Positions 25,101-36,700 of a stretch of 64,000 bases of DNA are shown in pieces. The notes beneath the pieces were generated by a model. The model saw only the letters and a program-made list of their open reading frames with translations, did not search any database and was not told the DNA's origin. The position numbers were made by a program, and so were the translations under genes. The DNA is taken from positions 1,164,247 to 1,228,246 of the forward strand of contig OZ026554.1 of assembly GCA_964020155.1 (NCBI GenBank), written 5' to 3'. Position 1 is the stretch's first letter. The number at the start of each line of letters is the position of its first letter. This DNA is from Chondrilla cf. caribensis. Its lineage: Eukaryota; Porifera; Demospongiae; Chondrillida; Chondrillidae.

Positions 25101-28100
25101 TTGTAGCTCACAGGTCTCCACAGCCCAATTGGCGGCATATGACTCGTTTTGTTGGTTCAGGGAAGGTTCTGCTACAGAAAGTTGCCCAGTATCCTAGGTC
25201 ATTTATCCTCAACAGACCTTCACATCTGTGTCTACCACCGTACAACTGAACATGGGGAGGCTGACAGGCTGCAGTGGTAGGATTGAATATGATGATATTA
25301 TGACTTTGACGAATACATTCAAGTTCAGTGAAGCTGGAGATGTAGAGTGATTTGTCTGGTATTAAGGTTGTAAATTTATGAAAGTCTGAAGTTCAAAAAT
25401 GCTGTACTAATAATTGTTTGCTATAGTATAGCACTGTTGGTAGTCTGTTGTGTACTGTGGGGCTCACTACAGGGTTGCATTTAATTGTTACTGTGCTACT
25501 TTGTGGGGTTACAAGTATAAATCATGCAAATATTATTTTGTGTGTGTTTATGTAGGTTACCATGATGGCAATATTCTATGAGCTAAAGTGTCCGTATGAG
25601 TACATGTTGTGTGTGTGGGATATTAATGATACGTATGTTATTATGACTTTGAGAATACATTCAATTTCTTTGAAGCCAGAGAAGTAAAGTCATTTGTCTG
25701 GTGTTAAGGTTGTAATTTATGAAAGTCTGAAGTTCAAGAATGCTGTACTAATTGTATGTTATAGTATAGCACTGTTGTTTGTCTTTTGTGTACTAATGGG
25801 CTCACTACAGGTTTGCATTAGTAAGTCCACATGCAGGTTTGCCCATTAGGCATCCATTGATGTACTCATACGTTCATACTCATTGATCTACTCATAAGTT
25901 TATATGTGTACAGTATGTACTACAGTATGTGGTACCTTCACACACTGGAGCAACTCCACTCCAAGTATAGTCTGCTTGACATGTTCGAAAAGATTCCCCT
26001 CTCAGCGTGAATTCTCCATTACATGTGTAATATACTCTTTCTCCTACCTCGGTCCCTCTGCTTACGTCAACTCTGCCATTTTCTAGCACTCCGGGATGAT
26101 TGCATGTTTGGATTGCTACAGTGGGGTAGTAAAAGAGTACACATTATGTATGATGTTTAGATAAATTTACAAATGATTGGGTGCAGTTGACTATTGACAC
26201 TGCCTAACCTTCACATGTTGGTGAGGATCCACTCCATTTTGCCCCATTTTGACAAATCCTGTAAAACTGTCCGCTAAGAGTATGCCCCGTGTTGCATCTG
26301 TAGATGGCGAGAATTCCACTGGCTACTATGGACACTCTTCCATTGGTAACATTCAGCAGGCGTGGGCATCGATCTGGAAGTATTTAAAACAAATTCTTAG
26401 TGAACTGAAGCCTACTAAGCATTTATGCAATGCATGTCCATATGTAGGAATGTTTTATGTTTGAATATTAGCATTTGCATTACATGTGCATAGTACACAA
26501 ATGTCTGTATGCTTGTTCTCACTTCTGATACATGTTGGTGGGTCTGGGATCCAGGCTCCATTATTGCAAGTCAGATTGGAATTGCCTTCCAGAGAATATC
26601 CAGAATCACATTTATACATCGCTGTCTCTCCGTCATATGTAACTGAGCCATACTCAAGTTCACGAGGTTTGGAACATATTGTATCTAAAACAACATAAAT
26701 TGCATTGTCCCTTTAGATATTATGTTTATGGCATGTTTTGTATGCAGCATTAACCATGATTCCTCACCATTGAGTGTCATAATGATTTGTTCATTGTTCA
26801 CACCACAGACTATGATAATTATGTAATCTCCTTTATCAGTTGTGAATGTTGTAGACCCATGATCTGTGTATATTGGAAAAGCTTTGTAAATCATCAGTGT
26901 TATACGATGCAATGCAGTGTTTTGTATGTGTGTGTGTGAGTGTGTATGTACATCAGTGTACATCGAGTGTATTATGTGTGGGTACATGTTTGTGTGCTTG
27001 TGTTTGAAACTACATGGATACATTGTGTAGTTCTTGAATGATAAAAATGCAAATCCCCTCACATATATGTACATACATATGGATCTAGTATCTTACTTTG
27101 TTGATATGCAATAATGTTAGTCCAAGTTTCCATCTTCGTGGCTGAAACACCGCATAGTGTGTCGTCATCATAGTCAATAGTGAGGGTCACTATGAAATGG
27201 TCTCCTTCCTTGATTGCTGATTGTCCAATACGTGGCACAGTTGATGACAGAGTGCAGCCAAAGTGCACAAAACTCACTGTAGTGTATGTACAGTATGTAC
27301 AGTATGTAAATAACAGATTGTACCAGGTGTAGTGGTTGAGTGTGTGTACCCCGTCCGTAATGAAGGAAACATAGTGGGAGGAAATGTGACTATGTAGCTG
27401 GTCTCTGGAGTGGCTACTTGTCTTGTTGTTGACGATGTAGTTAAAGGGAGTCATTACCAGTAGTCTACAACATGGAAACCTGTCTATAGACATAGGCGTA
27501 GGAACCAGGGGGGCACCCGGGGCACGTGCCCCCCCTTGAAATAAATTCTTTAAAAGTGCCCCCCCTTGAGAAGATACTGCACTGAGAAAATTTCAGAGTT
27601 TTGTATTGGGACCAGGGTACAATTGTGGTCAGCAAACTGTTTACCTCAACAAATAAAGGCATTTATCAAAGACCTAACCCTTATCGTTCCCAAACACTCT
27701 TGAAAAAAGAAAAAAAAAACTTGAGAGAAACAGTTGTGAGAACGGCCATTAGTGTCACGTGATATTGAAGTCATGTGATATGGTAGACAGAAATGGCCAC
27801 CCAACAATCGTTACTCTTTTTTTAGCTCATCAATCTCCAGCAAGTGCCCCCCCAATCTGAATTGCCTTCCTACGCCCTTGATAGAGACCACTAAAAGGAC
27901 CAAAGGTTGAAAGCTGGTCGTTATGTAGATGTACTATAAGGTAGTTGAGATGACATAGTGGATAGTGGTCACTTAGAACAGGTGGTCTATGAAAAGAGAT
28001 GCATGGTCTTTAATACAGGTACCACTGCACTGTAGTCCTATTGCAGGTATTAGAACATCCTTCCTAGGGCTCATAACTTTCATAGGGTGATATCTGGTAC

Positions 28101-28502
28101 GTTGTGTAAGTACTGTCATGTACACAGAGGTTTATAATGAAGCCCAGCTGTACATAATAGTCAGCACTTCCTGTTACCATGTAACTTCCATATCCTTTTC
28201 ACATCTGATCTAAGCCTTGTAATTCAATTCAGAATTGAATTGCTGGGGAGCTTACCAACTGTTTATTATCACTTGGTCATGCATTGTTATGCCACTGGAA
28301 ACAAATTCATATGTTTTACAAAGAGACAGGTACAAAGTATCCCAATCAATCAGAAAGTTACATAGATCAGGTCTTGTTGTATGCATGTAATTTACACTAT
28401 ATTTACAAAATGTGCTTTACATACGTACTTATCGGTGTAATAATGATATTATTAGTGGAACAGTGTAGACTCACCCAAAGCAGTAATAACCATCCACTTC
28501 AT
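22114..28502 (-). CDS. Gene E: secreted CCP-SRCR mosaic protein, 11 exons, about 560 aa
   Basis: Exons: 28502-28475, 27276-27097, 26863-26768, 26684-26523, 26373-26209, 26115-25936, 25268-25112, 24498-~24347, 23494-23302, 22705-22587, 22364-22114. The signal peptide starts MKWMVITALVSFVHFG. Exons 2-3 encode the N-terminal domain of genes A and C (exon 3 is 96 nt in all three). Three CCP exons follow. Exons 7-8 form one SRCR domain split in phase 2 (V-Q-L-Y-G-G, C-R-Q-L-G-C-G, then E-R-S-L-x-G-C). Exons 9-10 form a second (V-E-L-K-G-G, C-R-Q-L-N-C-G), also split in phase 2. The last exon encodes about 82 residues with eight Cys, including C-C-K-G, and ends C-S-F-G-stop. The exon 8 donor is uncertain: the strong site (GTAGGT, exon end 24351) is phase 0, while exon 9 needs phase 1, which a weaker GTTTGA donor (24347) supplies. 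SRCR and CCP domains typically bind proteins or microbial ligands. Confidence 0.72.
25290..25818. repeat. Duplicated ~190-bp segment in a gene E intron
   Basis: 25290-25490 and 25632-25818 align throughout (shared TATAGTATAGCACTGTTG and TTATGAAAGTCTGAAGTTCA), with about 140 bp between. Non-coding. Confidence 0.65.
27490..27880. mobile_element. C-rich insertion in the first intron of gene E
   Basis: Starts CATAGGCGTAGGAACC and ends inverted as CCTTCCTACGCCC, with poly-C/poly-G blocks inside. Similar in style to the 1188-1362 element but longer. No coding sequence. Confidence 0.5.
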
Positions 28503-29536
28503 CCTTGTGTTCTGGTGGTAAATCTTGTCAATGTAGAGTGCTCTATTGAGGTATCTGAGTCTTCATACAGTGTGTACACTATAAGTACGTATGCACACCC
28601 TAAGTGAAGCTTAACAATATCTTCAATTAAAGTCCATTTTCAGTTTTAAAATTCATTATCCAAGTGATTGGTACCTATGGGTGATGTGGCTTCCAGTACT
28701 GTCACAGTGTTAGTCTTACCTGCTGTACATGCATACATAGTGAAAACTATGACAATTGTTTTTTGTATCCCTAAGTGTTTCTGCCTTCATGATTTACTCT
28801 TAACATTTGTGAATGCCTTTAACTCGAAGCACAGATAGACAGGTAGTCTGTGAATAATGTCAGGCAGACCTAGATGTAGGATATACAGATATAGTCAATC
28901 CATGTTGATGGTTGGAGCCAAGTTGTTTAGTGACGTTATTGGATTATACCTTTTCGTTAGTGGAGTTGGTAGTGTTCCAGACCATACGTGCATTTACTTG
29001 GTCAAACATGTGTTATTGTGGCTTCTGGTGAGGTAATTTGCATGAGGTGGTCACATGATCAACCACCAACCTTTTGCCCTCTTCACATGTACTCATGCAT
29101 CCATTCTAATTGACCCCTGCAGATATACCATCTATCAAATGTCTTTAGTTACTTCATAGTTTACTGTGTATAGGATAGTACTGTGCAATTTTGCTTATAG
29201 CAGTGTTGGGTACTGTTAAGAGTCTATTGTGTAGCAGAAGACACCTAAAACAATAGTGGGTGGGTGGGTGGGTGTGTTGGAGTACATATGTACACTGTTT
29301 TTTGCAGATCAAACCTAATCTCAAGTGTACTTGGCACAGATCTGTATCCAAGAGATTCTGACACATTATATTGTAGCAAGTGATAACAGTATATTTCACA
29401 TATGAACATACATGGAGTACACCAGCCCAAATATGAAAAACTAGCTGATTAAGCATAGAAAACCACTCTTTGTATCATAGTCAGTTACTAACAGTATACG
29501 ACACATGTATCAATTTATTATTAATCTCAATGGAGG

Positions 29537-29805
29537 CAGCTGACAATTATAGCAGGTAGCACATACATAATTACTGCAAAGGATTTAACAATATTGACGG
29601 TAATATCAAAACTATTTACGCGTGCATGCATGCTTCAATATCTTCAATTTGAAGGTACATACAGCCAGTACAGCTACATACTATGTACCCTCAAATTGAA
29701 GATATTGAAGCATGCATGCGCGTATAAATAGTTTTGATATTGCTGTTAATATTGTTAAATCCTTTGCAGTAATATGTATGTGCTACCTGCTATAATTGCC
29801 AGCTG
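29537..29805. mobile_element. Foldback element: about 120-bp inverted arms, 22-bp loop
   Basis: The left arm (29537-29660) is nearly the reverse complement of the right arm (29683-29805). A third, partial copy of the arm lies at about 29986-30035. No coding sequence. Sits in the spacer between genes E and F. Confidence 0.75.
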
Positions 29806-30041
29806 TATGTACATATGTACCCTGCACTTTTCATTTGCAGATGTAGGTGAGAATATATTATCACTCTTAGTAATACACACAGTATGTATATCCACACATG
29901 CTGGGTAAGACAGTGACAGCTATACTGTAATTATAATGACTTGAATGTCAAAACTCTGAGCTTTATATTATGGTAGCTACAAGTATGCATGCACGTGTAA
30001 ATATTTTTGATATTGCTATCAATATTTTTAAATCCTTTTTA

Positions 30042-30200
30042 AACCTGGTGAATGAGTATCACTTCATGCTAACACGGTGCCCTCAACCTGGTGAATAAAT
30101 ATCCCTTTCATGCTAAACAGTGTCAACCACCTGGGGAATGTGTATCACTTCATGCTAAAACAGTGTCAACAACCTAGTGGATGAATATCACATCATGTGT
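30042..30200. repeat. Minisatellite, ~44-bp unit, about 3.6 copies
   Basis: Units share AACCTGGTGAATGAGTATCA and TTCATGCTAA. Lies beyond the 3' end of gene F and is related to the array at 63401-63560. Confidence 0.65.
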
Positions 30201-30702
30201 ACTGTACATGTCCTCAGCCATCACCTGTAGCATTGAGGTAAATGTGGGTTACGCAAAATCTAAAACTAGTCCTTAGGCCAAAGTAAAGGCTTTCTAATGT
30301 AATTGTTATTATCCTGTCATCACTTGGGAGAGGGCATTGTATTCAATCTTTATTGTATATTATATACTGATCTTTCTTTTTGCCAATAATATTATGTAAA
30401 ATTTAATGCTTTTTACTACTTTGAAGTATTGGTTCCCCACTGACATTCTGGAGTCCATTATTAGTGTCCAGTGTTGTGGCGTTTAAGATGTTTATATGGT
30501 ACATTGTGGTGCATTGCTTAGCTGGAAATTAATGTAAATGATTGCAATTTTATTCATTTTCAAGTATTCCTATGTACTCTCCCAATTCCTCCTGTTATAA
30601 TGTATACCATAGTCTCTGTACATAGTATAGTGTGTATGTATACCTTTCTTGTATTGACCAGTCTTGCCCAGTGATATGCACAAGAGAAGCAGACATGCAC
30701 CT

Positions 30703-33700
30703 TTACAACATGTGTACTGTAAAGTATGAATATGTAAGCAATGTAAATGATTACCAGTAGTAGCCAAATGCTCTATTTAGACTAATAAGTTGTTGCATGT
30801 GAATATATTATTTTACTGACTATATTAAGATATTATGTTGCAATCTCTTGGACATTGATCTGTGGCTTACACATTTGAGATTAGTTTCATTCTGCAGAAA
30901 AATGATAACAGCAAAATAAAGAGATGCACATATACATGTACATCTGATTCAGTAATTGTACACAGTCACTGAGTGTATACTAGGTTGTGCCTCCAGTTGG
31001 CAAGAGTATGTATTGTATACTTTCAGCACGGGATGACATACTTTTGCAAGTTGGGGCTCTCTTGTTCCAACGTCCAGTTTTTTTGCACTTCCTAGTAGTT
31101 GGACCTTTGAGCTTGTATCCTCTGTTACAAGAATATCGAACTTTAGCTCCCAGTTTAGTTCCTCTGGAGACATCCACCCTTCCATTAGTGATCTCCCCAG
31201 GATGTCCACAGTCTATTGCTGTAAAGAGTTCATATCAGAGAGTGGGTTCATAGGTACAGGTGGTATATGTTGCTATGGTAACTGACCTTCACAAGTGGGA
31301 GTTGTCCCACTCCATCTCCCATCAGATTGACATGTCCTAGATGATGATCCACTGCGACTAAATCCCTCATCACAAGTGTACTGAACAGTGGCATCTAGTT
31401 CAGTCCCTCCCGAGACATTCACTGTTCCATTTTGAATATTCCCAGGATGTCCACAGTCTACAACTGCTGTAGTCAAACAAGGACAGGTACTAGCTATTAT
31501 ACCCATGTCAGTGCTGTCAATTTGAAGTGTCACCACTCACATTCTTCACAAGTAGGTGCTGGTCCTACCCATTTTCCACTAAAGAGATCACAATTTCTTC
31601 TACTTTGTCCTCTCAGTCTATGACCCCTATCACATTCATACCATGCATAGTATCGTTTAAACGAAAAAATGAGATCAACCACTCTGACTGATCCATGTTC
31701 AATGTCTCCAGGATTAAGACATCTTTTTATTACTGTCAGAAAATGAGGACAATGTTGAGTGACATATCAAGCAGTACTACACCTGAGAGTACATGTTCTC
31801 ATTTGCTTTATGATAATGTGAATTCTTAATTTATCAACCCCTTGTCATGTTAGGCACCAATTTAAAAGTTAATGATGCCAAAAAGGCATGTACCATGCAT
31901 GTAACATTAGTGCTCAACTGTGTACACGAGGTAATAGGCACACATTAATTCCATCTAACCTACTAGAAGCACTGATATATTGGTAGCGAATGTAACATCT
32001 TCACAAGCAAAACGTCAGTATGCCAAAATACTAATCAGTAAGTTAAAAGTCGTGAATGTTAATCATGCACTGGGCTAAAGTAAGACAGTGGTAGGAAACC
32101 AGATCAGACCAGATTGAATATTCCCAGGATGTCCACAATCCACATTTACTGTAGTCAAACAAGGACAGGTACTAGCTATTACCTATGGCAGTGCTGTCAG
32201 TTTGAAGTGAGTTTACCACTCACCTTGTTCACAAGTAGGTGGTGGTCCTTCCCATTCTCCAGTGAAGAGATCACAATATCTCATACTTTGTCCTCTCAGT
32301 TCATGACCCCTATCACAGCTGTACCTTGCATAGGAACCAAGCGCAGTGACTGATCCATGATTAATGTCTTCAGGATTAGGACATTTCTTTATTGCTGCCA
32401 GAAATGAGGACAATGTTAAGTGATATATCAAACAGTACTACACCAGATACTACATGTTCTTATTTGCTTGAAATAATGTGAAAGTAATTTATCAACCCCA
32501 TGTTACGTATTGTACTCAGTTAAATTAATGGTTAATTAATGAAATGTACCATACATGTTACATTAGTGTACACCCCTTGTACATAAGCTAATAGGCACAC
32601 AGTAATTCTAACTGACCTACTAAAAGTACTGATGTATTGGTAGTGAATGTAACATCTTCACTAGCAAATAGTCAGTATGGCAAAATACTAATTCTGTGAA
32701 GTGGAACGTCGTGAATGTCAAACATGCACTCGGCTAAAGTAAGAAACCAGACCATAGCCAAATCTCAAAGGTGATCATCTTATGTTATCACATAATAGAT
32801 CTGCTGAAAAGTTCAACTTGGAGAAATGGCATTAAGGACACTTTCCACTCATAAGTCCTCTTCTGCAGATCTCTCTTTCATGTTTATAAACAAGTTTCTC
32901 TGCCTATTGTAAAAAGACAAGTTGAGATTTTATTGTTCCTATCCTATGACCATGCTCAGTTATGTGGATTTAATATATCTGTAATATAGTATATAACACA
33001 ATTTTAAGGTAATAACACTCTAAAATGTGTTTTCAGAATGTATACACTGGTATGAGATGCGTGCTAAAGGATTCATTACTTTCAATCAGTATTACTAATG
33101 TATATAGCTATATTGTACACATGCTGACTTGGTGTCTGACCTTCACAAGTAGGTTGACTTCCACTCCAAGAGCCACCGATCAAACACAGTCTGGTTGATA
33201 TTCCATTGAGGATATATCCCTCATCACAACTGTAGATGATCCCATATCTTATAATAGTTCCACCATAAAATGAAATTTCTCCATTGGTTATGTTACCAGG
33301 ATGTTCACAATTTGGAACTAAATGTTGAGACAAACATCAAATTCGAGTATTATAACAGTTTGTGACAGATTAACAAAAGGTGCTGTGTAGTCCATTGAGT
33401 TGCAGCACCATTAGTAATGTTAGCAGGATGTCAGCAGTTAATATTTGTTGAACAATGCAAATTGATTGGAATGTACATACCTTCCCTGCCTAATGATCTC
33501 AGTACAGTAGTGTTAGCTGTTCACATATTGGACTTAACCTGGAATGCCATGCATATTTGTACTGGTAGTACATACCTCCACAAGTGGGTTCCTCTTCACT
33601 CCATTCCCCATCAGATTGACAATATCTATTTGACCTTATCCCATAAAGTCCATATCCTCTATCACATGTGTAGTAGATCTTAGCATGTATTTTAGTTCCT

Positions 33701-36700
33701 TCAGAGACATTCACTGTTCCGTATTGAATATTTCCAGGATGTCCACAGTCGACAGATGCTGTACGTAATGTGCAGAATGAATTAACATAATATCTCCTGA
33801 TTGTATGGTGGTTATTGGAATAGAGGGTAACGTACATTCTTCACAAATTGGTACTGTTCTGTCCCATTCTCCAGTGAAGAGATCACATACTCTTTGTTCA
33901 TATCCTCTTCTTTCATAGCCTACATCACAAGTGTACCATGCAAAGTAGATTGTAGAGTACTGAGTCACATCCGCTGATCCGTGTTCAATGTCCGATTGAG
34001 GACATGTCTTGAGTACTGTGTGATGTACATATCATTTCTAACTATGATGCATTACATTTGATTATTGTTTAATATTACCACCACATGTGGTATTTCAAAT
34101 AGTGTCTCACCTTCACAAGTAGGGGTTGTCCCACTCCATCTACCATCAGATCCACATGTTCTAGACCTTGATCCATTGCGTATGAATCCTTCATCACATG
34201 TGTACTGAGCAGTTGCACGAGGACTAGTCCCTTCAGAGACATCCACTGTTCCATTGGTAACATTTCCAGGATGTCCACAGTCGACAGATGCTGTACGTAA
34301 TGTGTAGAATGAATTAACATAATATCCCACGGTGGTATGGTGGTTATTGGAATAGTGGTCAACTCACATTCTTCACAAGTAGGTGCTGGTCCCCCCCATT
34401 CTCCAGTGAAGAGATCACAATCTCTCCTACTTTGTCCTCTCAGTGCATGACCCCTATCACAGCTGTACCTTGCATAGAGGTGACGGAAATATCTAATTCT
34501 GACAATCACTCTGACTAATCCGTGATTAATGTCTTCCGGATTAGGACATTTCTTCATTGCTGCCACAATCAAGGACAATGTTAAGTAATATATTATTCTC
34601 CTTTTTTGTGATTGTGTTATATTCATCAATTTCCCAGTACAGCATGCACGAGAATATGTTCTTACTTCTATGCCATTATTGAATTTTTCTACAAAATCTC
34701 ATGCCATGTATGTAACGTATGTATGTGTGTTGCTATATATGCATATACGGATGTCAACAGTTTATGTGATTCCATTTAAAGTGGTACTCACCTTCACAGG
34801 TAGGTTTGAGTCCACTCCAGGCACCATTAGATTGACATGTTCTCCATGATGATCCTTTGAGAATATATCCCACATCACAGCTGTAGTGGATCTTGTGTCG
34901 AAATGTATCCCCAAAAACTTGTACTCTTCCATTGGTGATATTCCCGGGATGTCCACATTCCAGTACTAAACACAATACACACATCAAGATTGAGTATCTC
35001 TATGACAGAGTTTGTGACAAACTATATGTACGACAAAATTGCTTCATGGTTCATCAAATATCTCACCACAAGATGGCTCTATTCCACTCCATCTGTATTG
35101 CCCACATGTTCTGTATGATGATGGTCCTTTGATTGTGTAACCCTCATTACACTTGTAGTAGACTGTAGGACCTATTTTAGTTCCATTATCCAGAATTACT
35201 TTGCCGTTAGTAATGTTACCAGGATGTCCACAGTCTATTTTTGTTGATGAATGGAAAGTGAGTAATGGTTACTTCCACTGGTCAATGATTCCAATGTAGT
35301 GGTGTTGTGTTGTGTGTGCAGACGTTGTACCTGAAGTGAATACACCGCTTATTATCACCCATACATGCATACCTTCACAAGTTGGTTCCCTTCCACTCCA
35401 TGCCCCATGAGATCTACATGTTCTGTATGACGGCCCAGTGAGTATATATCCTCTATCACATGTGTAGTAGATCCTAGCACTTATTTTAGTTCCTTCAGAG
35501 ACATTCACTGTTCCGTATTGAATATTTCCAGGATGTTCACAGTCTACATTTGCTATAGTTGAGAATGAAGGCATCATGTTATCCCCTGTAAGTACACCTG
35601 TGGAGAACATTCCAATAACTTACATTCTTCACAAGTAGGTGCTGTTCCATCCCATTCTCCAGTCAAGAGATCACAATCTCTATACCACCATCCTCTCATT
35701 TCATAGCCTACATCACAAGTGTATGTTGCATAGCTTGAAAATGTCTCTGTCCGCACCTCCACTGATCCGTGTTTAATGTCCAGTTTAGGACATGTCTTGA
35801 GTTCTGTATGATTACTTAACATATTACATATGTGTATATAGCTATATTGTACACACAATGATGTTGACGAATGGGAAGTGAGTAAAGGCTACTTCCACTG
35901 GTCAATGATTCCAATGTAGTGGTGTTGTGTTGTGTGTGCAGACATTGTACCTGAGGTGAATGCGCAGCTTGTTATCACCCATACATGCATACCTTCACAA
36001 GTTGGTTCCCTTCCACTCCATGTCCCATCAGATAGACAAATTCTATTTGACCACCATGACGGCCCATTGAGTCTGTATCCTCTATCACATGTGTAGTAGA
36101 TCTTGGAATTTACTTTTGTTCCTTCAGAGACATCCACTGTTCCATTGGTAACATTTCCAGGATGTCCACAGTCGACAGATGCTGTACGTAATGTGTAGAA
36201 TGAATTAACATAATATCCCATGGGGTTGTATGGTGGTTATTGGAATAGTGGGTAACTTACATTCTTCACAAGTAGGTGCTGGTCCTTCCCATTCTCCAGT
36301 TAAGAGATCACAATCTCTCCTACTTTGTCCTCTCAGTGCATAACCCCTATCACAGCTGTACCTTGCATATTGTACATTAGTGACATGGAGACCACCTTCA
36401 CTGACTAATCCATGATCAATGTGTTCAGGATAAGGACATCTCTTTATTGCTGCCAAAATTAAGGACAATGTTATATTAATGGGGGGAAATGTCATAATTA
36501 TGACAGCAAAGCATACACAATGCCTAAAGTACATACATGAGGTTTGCTAAAGGGAAAAGAATGAACTCGGACACATGCAGGTGTAATCCAGACCAGCATT
36601 TATCTGGAAGGGATGCCTGGCAAGTAATGTGATGAAATAGAAAAGGAAAGGAAAAAGTATATAGTTAAGAATAACAGCAGTTAAACAGTTACTGAGTGTG

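Larger units (their letters stand above)
28503..30702. other. Spacer between genes E and F
   Basis: Contains the foldback element, the ~44-bp minisatellite and decayed copies (about 30200-30500) of sequence found beyond genes H and I. No gene seen. Confidence 0.6.

Noticed and set aside
30980..31042. Reading the last CCP of gene F through to C-K-S-M-S-S...stop
   Set aside because: The same spot is a good phase-1 donor (A|gtatgt) in F, G, H and I, and the read-through tails differ completely between copies, as introns would.
33499..33576. Continuation of CCP frames past C-E-E-C-K or C-E-G-M-H
   Set aside because: These residues come from reading through GTAAGT, GTGAGT or GTATGC donors; the cut falls after C-E-E or C-E.
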